Below the pieces are notes generated by a model. It searched no databases. It was not told where the DNA came from and worked only from the letters and a program-made list of their open reading frames with translations. A stretch of DNA of 64,000 bases from the NCBI GenBank assembly GCA_037042915.1, contig CM073198.1:62001-126000 (forward strand). Direction: 5' to 3'. Position 1 is the first letter of the stretch, and each line of letters begins with the position of its first letter. Positions 22,352 to 34,706 of this stretch are shown here, piece by piece. Source of the DNA: Auricularia sp. M13 (lineage: Eukaryota; Basidiomycota; Agaricomycetes; Auriculariales; Auriculariaceae). Both the position numbers and the translations under genes were made by a program.

Positions 22352-24037
22352 ATGTTCCCGTCAGTACGCAAATGCGTGTACGCTCGTCGGCGCGGGCTCG
22401 CGCTCACCGCTGGCGTTCTTGGCTCGGCATACCTGCTTGGCCGATATGTGGTCGCCAGGCTTGAAGAAATCCGCGATAAAGTACTCCAGGACCGTGCGGC
22501 GCGTGACAAGTGCGGCGCTCAGCTCTAATTTATTCATTATAATTGCTAATAATTTGATGAATACTAGTCTTCGACGCCGGTTCGCAAAGAACCAGGAGGA
22601 CGTCGCGTTCAGCGTGCTCGCGCTGCTGCAGCCGCTGGGCGCCGCGATTCTGGACGCCATGGACGTCGAGCGGCTCACGGCCGACCTGCGCGCGCTGTCC
22701 GCGAGGCCGACGCCAGCCCCGGTCGACGACGATGCGCGGTCGACGGCGACGGACGATTCGGGCTCGGGTTCCCGGCTGGCAGAGAGCGCGAGCAGTTGGG
22801 TCGACCAGTTCTCGCAGTCGCAGCTGCAATCGACGGCCTCGCTCGAAATCCCGCAGCCTGGAACAAGCGCCGGCGCGCACGAGGACTCGCCGCGCAGCAC
22901 GGACGCCAGCGCGAGCATGGCGAGCTCCATGCTGAGCGACACGACGTCCGAGGCCAGCGCCAGCTCCGGCGCAACGTCCAAGTCCAAGGCCGAGCTCTGG
23001 CGCGAGGTCAAGCTGCTCGCCTTCACGCGCACGCTCACCGTCGCCTACGCCGGCACGCTGCTCGCCCTGCTCGCCCACACCCAGCTGTCCATCCTCGGCC
23101 GCCACAAGTACCTCGCCTCCGTGCGCGCGCTCGCACGCGAGAGCTCGCAGCGCGACGCGGCGCTGTTTGATGCTGCTGCGCTGTTCTCGGACTTTTCGCT
23201 ACCCGGCCAGAGGGAGGACCGCGAGGACGACGGCGCGGAGGAGGAGGAGGAGGTCACGGATGAGTTGGAGCGCACGTATTTGACGCTGAGTTGGTGGCTG
23301 CTCAATGAGGGCTGGCGCGAAGTTGCTAGCCGCGTGCAACGCGCGGTCGAGGACGTCTTTGAGCCGTGCGTGCGTTTCCCCATTGTAGTCTTTGCTGAGA
23401 TTCTTGCAGAGTTTCGCTGAAAACGCAACTCTCGATCGACGACCTGTCGCAGCTCATCCAGTCCGTCCGCGCGCGCATCCACATATCCGACAAGTACGCC
23501 GCTCCCCCATCCATTCCACAATCCACTCACCACCTTGCAGCTTCCTCCCCGCCCTCCTCCCCCAACGCCCGCCCAGCTCGCCCGCGTCCTCCCACCAAGC
23601 ACGACGGCGCCTTCGCCGCTCCTCGCCACGCTTCTGGACGAGACGCGGTCCCGCCTGCGCGGGCCCGACTTCGCGCTCGTCCTGCGCGCGGCGCTCGCGC
23701 GCGCCGACGCCGTGCTGCTCGCTGCGCTCGAGGACGATCTCTTCAAGCCCGAACCGCAACCGGAGCTGGAGTTGGAGGCCAGCTTTGGCCCGCGTATCCG
23801 CGAGATACCCACCAAGCGCGTGAGGCTGGCCGCGCTGTTGCCGGGTGTGGCGCGCTGGGCGCATGCCGCTGTTCAGGGCTATCCGAATGAGTTGGTGGAT
23901 GTGAGTGCCTTCCCTTTTCCCGAGTGAGATGTGCGGCGAATGCTGATGCGTGCCGGATGCAGGGCGTCGCGCGGTTACAAGAGGTCGAGGTGTTTGGCGT
24001 GATCGTGTACTCTGCATTCGATGAGGCGACCGATTGA
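22352..24037 (+). CDS. PEX3: Peroxin-3 (copy 3), apparent frameshift in exon 4
   Basis: The exons are 22352-22509, 22568-23365, 23410-23493, 23541-23900 and 23963-24037. A C run near 23570 is one base shorter than in copies 1 and 2. As written, the frame is lost after FLPALLP and stops near 23823, removing the conserved C-terminal third. Everything else matches copy 1. Because copies here differ mainly in run lengths, a sequencing or consensus error is a real alternative. Confidence 0.85.
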
Positions 24038-24216
24038 TTGGCAGACGCGACGTGCGGCACTTGCAATTCCCGCGGACACGAACGAGGGAGCCCGTTGCGC
24101 AAGATCGTTTCGACTTTTTTTTAGACCTTTCAATGCACGAGTTCAGCGGGTCCAAGAGAGGATGATGTAGGTGGAAATCTTATCGCCATGTTCGTTGCTC
24201 ACTCTCGAACAGAATA

Positions 24217-25985
24217 TCAACGGCGCGACAGGCAATGTCGCGCTGTCGCACACGCCGCCAACTCGCGATCGGAAACAGCACGCCGCTCGCGACCAAGCTG
24301 GTTGCCATCGAGGATCGCGACAGCGACGCCAGTGTCGCTGTACGCTGTCAGTTCCGGATTTCGACGCATTCCTCGATGCCAACACATTCCACGATCGGCT
24401 TGACGCCCAGTATGTACAACTTCGCGACAGCGGCAAAGAGACCCACTCACCCGATCTGCAGCGTGCGTCTCTCTTGGCGTGCGGCAGCTGTTTGACGCGC
24501 TCGTGGTCGCCAACTTGAAAATCTGCTCGAACGGCAGAATTCTGTCATGGTGAGCACGCAGAGTCACGGCGACAGAATGATGTACTCACTTCATGTTCTT
24601 CGCAGTTCGTGCGTTCGGACAATGCCCGAGTTCGCTGCGGGATTGCGCGCGCTCGACTTCAGCCTATGGAGCGGATGGACAACATACGCGAAGCAGACGA
24701 TCGCGCGCGCGTCAAGCGCTGCAAAGAACGTGAGTTATTCATTCCATCGAATTGCGTCCTAAGAAATTACTCACGATTCATTAACAGTCTCCGCGTCCGT
24801 CAGGCGGTATGGGCGGATTCCGATCTGGCATAACGTTACGAACGGTAATGCGAAACGCAAGAGCTGCGCACGCCGACTCGGACGACGGCGCGCCTTCTGC
24901 TATGCGCGCGATAACGGCTACCGTCCGTGGCGAAGGATGCGGCGGCGTTCCTGCAACGAGTCAGCCTTACGAACGGTCATACGGACGACAACACGCACTT
25001 GGACGCCGACTCGGACAACGGCGCGCCTCCTGCTGCGCCCCATGGAGGACGTGGCTCGCAAGCCCTTGAGCCCGTCGACCCCATCGCGCTCGACGCTTTC
25101 CAGGACGCCAACGGGCTGGAGGCAGTGTGAGTGATTGAACGAACTGCGCGCTAGAAAAACCACTTACGGTGTTTTGCAGCATTTCTTCCCCATTTTACTG
25201 TCGATCGGCGTGAGCGGCGCCATTCCGCGGCGTTGATACACGCAGCGGTGCGTTCGGGGCTAGGGTGAAATGTGAGCGTTCGGTCAGACAAGCACGCGGA
25301 GCAAAAGACTGACCTCGACTGGCAGGATTTGCAGTCTTCCGAGCCAGACATGTGCGCGCGCCATCCAATCGCGCAGGCTGGATGCAAAAAACGCGAGCGT
25401 TCGATCGAGGTCAGTAAATGTACCAGAAGCGCGGGCGTGCGTTACTCACCGGTTCCGTCAGAGTTTCTGCCTATCGAACGTTGCCAATGCGCCCACGAGC
25501 CTCGGGGCATACAGGACGGCGTCGGGGCGAGCTGCACGATGCGCGGGCGGATGCGCGTTCGTCGGGAGGCTGAAACGAGGGTGAGTAGTCGCCCGATCGA
25601 ACTGCGCCATGTAACGCTCACATTATTGGCAGCATTTCATTTTCCACGGCGCTGTCCAGCGGTGTACGGGCGACGAATGCGTCCGATCGGTCCTGCTCGC
25701 AGATCAGGATGCGGTCTTGGAACGCGGGGGACGGGGGTACTCACGGGCGGCTACGAGCTGGCAGAATGGACTGTAATCGTAGTATCAGCGTCGTTAACGC
25801 GACGCGCAGCGAAGGCGATGTACATACGCACCGCGAAATAGACGTCCGTTTTGCTGCCAACGACGAGCGTGATCATTTGAGCATCGCCGCTGACGAGCAC
25901 AACCGCTGACGAGCAACACAAGCACGAGCAGCACATGCTCGAGCATGGCGTGCAACGGCGAGCACACGCGCATGCGCATGGACAT
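24217..25985 (-). pseudogene. Gene X (unit 3)
   Basis: The sequence matches unit 2 in the stretches compared, with the same two in-frame stops. Confidence 0.5.
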
Positions 25986-26083
25986 CGGTCGCGCGGTACA
26001 CAGTGAGCGAGGCGGGAGGGAAGAGAGGTCGAGGAAGAGGAAGAAGGGGCGGACACTGGTGGATGACCCAGATTCTGTACGCC

Positions 26084-26090
26084 TTTTATA
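26084..26090 (-). promoter_or_regulatory. TATA box of gene X (unit 3)
   Basis: Same TATAAAA motif and spacing as in unit 1. Confidence 0.6.
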
Positions 26091-28021
26091 CCCCTGCACC
26101 CCCCCAGCGCGGCGGCCGTCTCGCAATCAATGCACAGCCAAGGCTTACTGAGCCCAGACGTACGAAGTGAGTTTGGCGAGAGAAGGGGTGGAAGGAACGG
26201 CGCGGCTGTTGGATTCAGATCGGCCTTCGCCTCCTCACCCCGCCGCCGCGCAACGAATTTCTCGCCCGCGCGAGCACCTCACCCCCTCCCTCTTTCAAAT
26301 AGGCGCCCGTGGTGGTTGAGAGACCAGCCCTCAGCCATTAGGCGCCCGTCAGAGGGGGGTGTGGGCCCGCAAAATGGGAGACACCTGGAGGTCCCAGGAC
26401 CTCTCTGCACGGCCTCCCGGCGCACAAACGCACGCGATACGCTTCCATCAGGCGTGATTGATGTCTTTGAAACGCCTGATGAGCGAAAGAATTGGGGGAA
26501 ACCGCAGAATCGTTCGGTTTCTGCGCGTACTCGCCACCGCCGACTCGCTTCCACCGCCCCAGGACTCGTTTCAATTCGATCGACTGAGTCATTGCTGCGT
26601 TAGATACTCCGCTAGAGCTGTCTTGGCCAATGCACGAGGCCGGCGCAGGTCGGGATCGTTCTCACGCGAGACGTTTCTCCTCGCCTTCCGCCGATTCAAC
26701 ATGATTCAGAGCCTTCGCTTCGACTATTCCAACCCGTGCACGGCACGTCATGTTCCAAGACAGCATTACGGCGCTCATTGGCTGTGACGTCGTGCATGCG
26801 CATGATGTACCGTTCAGGGAACTCGCTCGTCCGATTGTAACGCCTGCTCGATTCTGACTGCCCGCTGTATTTCGGAATCGCGGTGTATGCTACGCTCGAT
26901 ACCCCGCTGAGATTAACAATATGATCAGCTTACAAGAGTCTTTCTGAGAGTTTCACGCCTAAATCAGCCTATTTGGCCCATTTTATATGCAGATCTAGTG
27001 CGTGGCAAAGTGCGCTTTGCGTACTTTCGCACTGTCTAATACCAAAGAACCGTTTGCTCGATACACACGTATAGACCGATAGTATCAATGAGCTATAGAG
27101 CCTGCAATGTACCACATATCTCACTGTTGTTGCGGGTGTATGCACGCAGTCCTCGCGGAAGGTGCGCAAAGCGCACCTTCTGGCAGTTCCTCACACACTT
27201 TCAAAGTTCCACTACATTCTTTGATCCCAGGATAACACTGGCACGTAGTTGCATTTCTGGGACTAATCACAGTGATATATAAGATTCAAGGATGTGTTGA
27301 ACTCTTTCGTGATATCGTCGACCTGATGTCCAGCTCGAATCCAAGTAGGATTCTTCGGTTCATTGATGCACCCGCGAGCGCATGAAGCGCGTCACCTGAG
27401 ATCCTATGAACAGGTCTCATTCCTCGTGCGCGATTGCACGTCTGGCAGTCTGTAACGCTGCTCAGACGTACATGCTTCGCTGAGGGTTCGACTGTCGAGC
27501 TCCCAGTCCGAGGATTCAGTCCCATCTGCGATCTCCTCGGCTCTACGAATGCGCTCCCGTCGACCCCAGGCCTTGCAACAACTTCCCACAAACTATCCAT
27601 GCTGGTTTTGTTTGCAAACACTCACGAGACAGCTTTGCAGCAAACCTGGCTGGTTTGCATTGCATTCAACGGCGGATCGACGAGCGCAAGCGCCCGTCTG
27701 AGCCGAATTTGCTATGCTGCGGCCGTTCCTGCAGCTGTGCTGTAAGTTATGCTTATCGCGCAGGGCCCGCATAACACTCAGTTGCGTAATTCTATGCTTG
27801 GAGTCGGAGCGCGAAGCGGCGACTCGTGAACAGCCGGGATCACGAGGATCTGCAGAAGCGCGCTGGGAGCGGAACTCCGGCGAGGCGCGGATTGGACCGA
27901 AAAACTCTTGAACCCCGACGGTCATGGTTCCACATCGCGCACAGCAGCATTTGCTGCTCATTTATACAGCCCACCCAGCGGGCCTCTCTTGTTCTCGATC
28001 ACCCATTCCCCCGCTGTCGCC

Positions 28022-29305
28022 ATGCTGCAACCGCGTCCGTTGTTGACACTGGCGTTGCGCGTCTCGACGACGGCACTCTTTCCCCCTCCCCGCCGCTCTT
28101 GCTTTCCGTGGCCTGAGTAGGTCCGCATTCGCTGTTTTGCTGTTCCAGGGCCATTGCTGACGGCCAATCCCTCTGAACAGTACTCGGCCGCGGTTACTCT
28201 GAAGGCGTGCAGATATTGCCGGCGTCGACGCTGTCATTGTGAGGCCGTGAGTCCATTTTTCTCTTCTCAGTCTCTTCATCCGGCTCACGCATGATGCTAC
28301 TGCGCGCAGAATCGCATGCATCTGATCGCGAGGAACATCGCGCGGCATTGCCAGCGCGCTCGCGTGCGTGACGACACACCTCTGGAACGCCATCATCGTT
28401 CTAGGCACTGAGCTGGTGAGTCCCTGTTCTAATCTCTCCGGCATCTTACGTCGTTGACGACCTTTCCACTCAGGAATCGCATGCATCTGATCGCGAGGAA
28501 CGTCGCGCGCCGACGGCGGCGAGCCCGCTTCCATCCGTCGTCTGCGACGACGCGCCGTCATTGTGCTCGGCGTATGAGTTGGTGTGTGCATGCTCACAGT
28601 TCTCAGTTTTCCGCACATTGCTGACGCGCATGTCTTTTCGCAGAATGAATCGCATGCATCTGGTCGCGAGGAACATCGCATGCCAACGCCGCCGGACCCG
28701 CTTCGACCGTCGTTGCCAACAACGTATCGCACAGCGTATGAGCTGGTGAGTTTCTGCTCGAGATTCTCAGCCCGCTCTTCGTCGCTGACGCGCACGGCTG
28801 TCCGCGCAGCGAATCGCATGCATCTGATCGCGAGGAACATCACGCGCCGACGCCGGCGGGCTCGCTTCCGTCGTCGTCGCAGACGACGCTCCAGTGTGTG
28901 TGCAGGTGAGTTTCTGTTCAGAATGCTCAGTCCTCTTCCTTGTCACTGACGCGCAACGCTGTCTGCGCAGTGAATCGCTTGAATCTGCTCGCGCGGAATG
29001 TCACTCGCACAGCAGGCACGCTCTGTTAGAACGCTGCCATCGCGCGCGGCGTGAGTTGGTGAGTCCCCTCTTGCAATGTTCATCTCTTCACGTTGCTGAC
29101 GCGCACGCTTTTCCGTGCAGGGAATCGCTCGAATCTGCTCGCGAGGCACTGCATGCACCGACGCCCGAAGCAGACCCGCTGCCGTCGCGCGCGCGACGGA
29201 CGAGTCGGTGAGTCCTCGTGCTGCACCTCTCATCACCAGCAGCTGACGCGCCGGTCGTTCCGCGTAGAAAATGGCTTGAATCTGGTCGCGAGGAAGCGCA
29301 GCGGC
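28022..29305 (+). other. Gene Y module ladder (unit 3)
   Basis: This type A copy matches unit 1 in the stretches compared. Confidence 0.55.
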
Positions 29306-29308
29306 GGC

Positions 29309-29495
29309 GAGCAGAGATTCGCCATGCGGGGATGCCGCAGACGGGCGACGCGCACTCCAGCATTGTCACCGACCACGCCGACATCGCGCACGTCGGGAAC
29401 GCGCATCCCGTCGCTCCGCCCGCCGCGCGAGGTCTCCCCAACGCTGTTCCGCGCGTCGCCCGTCTGCGGCATCCCCGCATGGCGAATCTCTGCTC
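29309..29495. repeat. 45-bp perfect inverted repeat (unit 3)
   Basis: Arms are 29309-29353 and 29451-29495, identical to unit 1. Confidence 0.93.
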
Positions 29496-29901
29496 CCCGC
29501 GGCACGGTCATCCAACAGTTCTCCCCGCGTCGGTCGCCCGGACCTCCGCTCGCATCCATCCGTTCATCTTGTCACTCCCTCTCACCCCACTCCCATCTTG
29601 GTTCGCCATCCGAGTCCTGCAATGCGTGCGCCATCGACCTCGCCATTTTCATTCCGCCCGCCGGGGCGTTCCCACGTGTTCCGCCCGCGGCGGGTTGCAT
29701 CACCGAGCTCCTCTCCATCGCCCTTGCCACCGCCACACTCGTTCTCGTCAATTTCCCGACAACACTCCTGCTCGATCATGTACATTAGTTCAGAGCAATG
29801 GAATAGACTGCTTTTCTTAGCAAATGTGTTTGAACCGCTGAGCATCCTGAGAATGTGTTGATTCCCGCAGTCTGTATGCGCATATGTTTGAGCTGTGAGG
29901 C

Positions 29902-30307
29902 GAAGCGAGGAAGCGGTGATGGGCGTTTAACATGCGAGGAAATCGACTTGTGCACTGTCACGCATCCGCGGCATGAGCTCTGAGTCGGCCAGAATGTGTG
30001 TCCTGACGCTGAGAGCGCCTGAGATTCGCGGTCAAGCAGCAGCACATCGAGTTCCTCGACGCTCAGTATGCATCAGCGGCAAAAATAACGTGCTGAGTCA
30101 AGCTTCTATGTGAAGTGAGGAAGCGGTGATGGGCGTTTAACATGCGAGGAAATCGACTTGTGCACTGTCACGCATCCGCGGCATGAGCTCTGAGACTGCG
30201 AGAATGTGTGTGTTGACGCTGAGAGGGCATGGGAGCAACACAGCGAGTTCCACGACGTTCAGTATGCATCAGCGGCGAAAATAACGTGCTGAGTCAAGCT
30301 TCTATGT
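29902..30307. repeat. Two tandem ~200-bp repeats (unit 3)
   Basis: Same arrangement as in unit 1, with one additional triplet in the first copy. Confidence 0.9.
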
Positions 30308-30742
30308 GAAGCGAGGAAGTGTGATCGGGGAACGAACGAGATTGTGCCCAGGTCGCCAGTGTCTTTGCCAATGCGGAGACCAATCACCTAAGCCAGAGCT
30401 CGCATTGTTCGCATTTCTACAGCTATTAAACGGCGCGCAAGCATTGAGCAGGAATAAAAAAATGCAAGGAAGCGCGAAATCATGAATGCGCGCCTCGGAG
30501 AAGTCGGGAAGTACTGATGCGAGTCAGAATATCCGAGGAGGGCAGTGTGCCGGGCTGAGAGTCGTGAGGCAGAGGCCCAAAGCAAAAATACCATATGAGC
30601 GGCCTCTGAGCCCTAAGTACAAATCAGTAGCACGCCCATAACGCAGGAACAGCCTGTATTTCAGCGGGAACGGGGACGGCGGCGCGGACGGCTGACACGC
30701 AGATAGCCGGAGTGCTGACGCACCGCCAAGCCCGGCGCAGGG

Positions 30743-30749
30743 TATAAAA
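30743..30749 (+). promoter_or_regulatory. TATA promoter at unit right end (unit 3)
   Basis: Same motif and downstream hairpin, facing the ATP3 fragment of unit 4. Confidence 0.6.
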
Positions 30750-30984
30750 GACGAGGGGAGAGGGAGCGAGAGGCCAGCAGACCTTTCCCTCCTGTCGTGT
30801 CGCTGTCACTTTGCCCCTCGGTGGCGTCGTCGACGATCCGTTCGTCATCGTCGTCGTGCTATTTTTGTACATAGTCTCCTTGTTCTGCCTGGCCTTCGGG
30901 CGGGCAGAACCTCTGCCAATTTGAATCAACCCCTAAGGTCATTATGATACCTATCAGAAAATGCTGAACGTCCATTTTCTGGCA

Positions 30985-31722
30985 GAAGAGGACTTCGCGA
31001 CAAACGCAACGGCGGCGAGGCGGGCAAGCGGCGGCTCTTCGTCGTCATCTCCTCCGACCGCGGGCTCTGCGGCGGTATCCACTCGTCCGTCTCCAAGGCG
31101 ACCCGCCGCGCGCTGGGTGTCAGCAAGCCCAACCCCGACGAGAAGCTGCCCGCCGCCGACCCCGACAGCCCCGTCATGGTCGTCGGCGACAAGAGCAAGG
31201 CCCAGCTCTCGCGTGCCGTCCCCAAGAACATCGTCCAGACCTTCAACCAGATTGGCAAGGACGTCCCCACCTTTGCCGACGCCTGCGCCGTCGCAGACCT
31301 CATTACCACCTCCGGCGTCGAGTACGACAGCATCGTCATTGTGCACAACAGGTTTGTTTCTGCGCTCAGCTACGAGCCGACCTTCGTTGAGGTCCTCAAC
31401 GCCAAGGCTCTGTCAGAGTCGTGTACGTGCCATAAATTTCCTATCGATCATATCCTCATGCTCTACAGCCGGATTCAAGTCGTACGAGATGGAGGAGGAC
31501 GTGACCAAGGACCTCGCCGAGTTCCAGCTCGCCAACGCCGTCTTTGCCGCCCTCGTCGAGAGCCACGCGGCCGAGCAGAGCTCGCGCCGCAACGCCATGG
31601 ACAACGCGTCCAAGAACGCCGGCGACATGATCACCTCGCTTCAGATGCAGTACAACCGCGGTCGCCAGGCCGCCATCACGAACGAGCTGGTCGACATTAT
31701 CACTGGTGCCTCGGCGCTGTAG
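30985..31722 (+). pseudogene. ATP3: ATP synthase F1 gamma subunit, 5'-truncated copy (unit 4)
   Basis: The exons are 30985-31422 and 31469-31722. This is the last ATP3 fragment; units 5-7 have none. Sequence and truncation point match units 2 and 3. Confidence 0.9.
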
Positions 31723-31999
31723 ACGTCCTAGAACAAGTCGCCGCTGGCAATGGCAAAATCTGATTTTATTGTGCTATCTGACGGTTCTGACATTTGCGTC
31801 TTGCCCCCATGATTGAGCACGACAGTCCGGTGAACAGACTACCATCAACTCGATATCTCCGCACCGTGAGCACCATGCCAACATCTACTCAGTGCCACGA
31901 AATGGCTGCCGCCTTGCGCTGGGAATGGGTTTGCGACGAGTTACAGGCATTGGTGACCGATTCTCGCGTTTTGAACTCCTGCAGGCCGGCTTGTTAATA

Positions 32000-32360
32000 G
32001 GGGTATCACAGTGCTCGCAACAACTCGCAGCGCGAGATCGCAACGCAGCGAAAGCCTCAACGGTCTCAACGGCGTGTTACAGCGTTGCGAGTCTGGGAGT
32101 TGCAACACCTTGCAACGCCCACTCGCAACGAAATTTGCAACACACTCAGCAAAGGATGATATTTCCATCATTCTCGCCGTCATCCGCCCACAAACCATGC
32201 GCTTTTGCATGTTTCTTGGTACTTTATAACGACGGAGTGCGCGGTGTTGGGAGTTATGTTGCGAGTGCTATCGCAGCACTTACTCTTGGCAACCGGCGCT
32301 CGCAACATTGTCGTCGCAATATTTTGTTGTGAGCCTTTGCGAGCTCGTTGTGATACCCCC
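32000..32360. mobile_element. MITE, TA-flanked (unit 4)
   Basis: This is the last copy in the window. Type B units lack it because the ATP3-to-PEX3 segment is missing. Confidence 0.75.
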
Positions 32361-32840
32361 TAGACTAGAGCGACCACAACGGCGGAACCTGCAGTCGCTA
32401 CCGATTGCAGGTTTTCAATGTGCTGGGGCTGCCGCTGTCATCGCCCTGACAATCACGACTGTAGAATGCAGGCACGCCTACAGTAAAGGCCTGCCTGAAC
32501 TTTTGTGTCCCTGAGCTGGTCATGCTTCTTGTGATGCATCCTTTGTGCTGTTGGATGTATGCTGGAGTCCTGGATGTACCACATACTCTGCTTGCAGGCT
32601 GGCAAACAACCATAGTCGAGCAAGTGAGATGATTGCACAAGGCAATGAATTTCTCGTGTGATCCTGTCCTTGTGTGCTGGTATAGCAACTAATGAATGAT
32701 TCCTTGCGAAACCCTGTCCAGGCGTTTCTCACTGTCTTTCAAACTGAAGAAAGGGTCAGATATTTCTGAGTTTGAGAATTGCACAACTTGAAGTACCGGT
32801 GCAAATAACGTGCAACATCACGTGAATTCCTCCTCTTCCC

Positions 32841-34529
32841 ATGTTCCCGTCAGTACGCAAATGCGTGTACGCTCGTCGGCGCGGGCTCGCGCTCACCGCT
32901 GGCGTTCTTGGCTCGGCATACCTGCTTGGCCGATATGTGGTCGCCAGGCTTGAAGAAATCCGCGATAAAGTACTCCAGGACCGTGCGGCGCGTGACAAGT
33001 GCGGCGCTCAGCTCTAATTTATTCATTATAATTGCTAATAATTTGATGAATACTAGTCTTCGACGCCGGTTCGCAAAGAACCAGGAGGACGTCGCGTTCA
33101 GCGTGCTCGCGCTGCTGCAGCCGCTGGGCGCCGCGATTCTGGACGCCATGGACGTCGAGCGGCTCACGGCCGACCTGCGCGCGCTGTCCGCGAGGCCGAC
33201 GCCAGCCCCGGTCGACGACGATGCGCGGTCGACGGCGACGGACGATTCGGGCTCGGGTTCCCGGCTGGCAGAGAGCGCGAGCAGTTGGGTCGACCAGTTC
33301 TCGCAGTCGCAGCTGCAATCGACGGCCTCGCTCGAAATCCCGCAGCCTGGAACAAGCGCCGGCGCGCACGAGGACTCGCCGCGCAGCACGGACGCCAGCG
33401 CGAGCATGGCGAGCTCCATGCTGAGCGACACGACGTCCGAGGCCAGCGCCAGCTCCGGCGCAACGTCCAAGTCCAAGGCCGAGCTCTGGCGCGAGGTCAA
33501 GCTGCTCGCCTTCACGCGCACGCTCACCGTCGCCTACGCCGGCACGCTGCTCGCCCTGCTCGCCCACACCCAGCTGTCCATCCTCGGCCGCCACAAGTAC
33601 CTCGCCTCCGTGCGCGCGCTCGCACGCGAGAGCTCGCAGCGCGACGCGGCGCTGTTTGATGCTGCTGCGCTGTTCTCGGACTTTTCGCTACCCGGCCAGA
33701 GGGAGGACCGCGAGGACGACGGCGCGGAGGAGGAGGAGGAGGTCACGGATGAGTTGGAGCGCACGTATTTGACGCTGAGTTGGTGGCTGCTCAATGAGGG
33801 CTGGCGCGAAGTTGCTAGCCGCGTGCAACGCGCGGTCGAGGACGTCTTTGAGCCGTGCGTGCGTTTCCCCATTGTAGTCTTTGCTGAGATTCTTGCAGAG
33901 TTTCGCTGAAAACGCAACTCTCGATCGACGACCTGTCGCAGCTCATCCAGTCCGTCCGCGCGCGCATCCACATATCCGACAAGTACGCCGCTCCCCCATC
34001 CATTCCACAATCCACTCACCACCTTGCAGCTTCCTCCTCCCCGCCCTCCTCCCCCAACGCCCGCCCAGCTCGCCCGCGTCCTCCCACCAAGCACGACGGC
34101 GCCTTCGCCGCTCCTCGCCACGCTTCTGGACGAGACGCGGTCCCGCCTGCGCGGGCCCGACTTCGCGCTCGTCCTGCGCGCGGCGCTCGCGCGCGCCGAC
34201 GCCGTGCTGCTCGCTGCGCTCGAGGACGATCTCTTCAAGCCCGAACCGCAACCGGAGCTGGAGTTGGAGGCCAGCTTTGGCCCGCGTATCCGCGAGATAC
34301 CCACCAAGCGCGTGAGGCTGGCCGCGCTGTTGCCGGGTGTGGCGCGCTGGGCGCATGCCGCTGTTCAGGGCTATCCGAATGAGTTGGTGGATGTGAGTGC
34401 CTTCCCTTTTCCCGAGTGAGATGTGCGGCGAATGCTGATGCGTGCCGGATGCAGGGCGTCGCGCGGTTACAAGAGGTCGAGGTGTTTGGCGTGATCGTGT
34501 ACTCTGCATTCGATGAGGCGACCGATTGA
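32841..34529 (+). CDS. PEX3: Peroxin-3 (copy 4), apparent frameshift in exon 4
   Basis: The exons are 32841-32998, 33057-33854, 33899-33982, 34030-34392 and 34455-34529. This is a type A copy with an extra CTC-type triplet at the start of exon 4 and the same short C run as copy 3. The net -1 shift ends the frame near 34315. The remaining sequence is intact, and read error at the run cannot be excluded. Confidence 0.85.
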
Positions 34530-34706
34530 TTGGCAGACGCGACGTGCGGCACTTGCAATTCCCGCGGACACGAACGAGGGAGCCCGTTGCGCAAGATCGT
34601 TTCGACTTTTTTAGACCTTTCAATGCACGAGTTCAGCGGGTCCAAGAGAGGATGATGTAGGTGGAAATCTTATCGCCATGTTCGTTGCTCACTCTCGAAC
34701 AGAATA

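Larger units (their letters stand above)
20496..30984 (+). repeat. Array unit 3, type A, complete
   Basis: This is a complete 10,489-bp unit. It differs from units 1-2 by single-base run-length losses, for example a C run in PEX3 exon 4 and G runs near 26186 and 26495, and by one extra CAG-type triplet near 30040. Confidence 0.95.
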
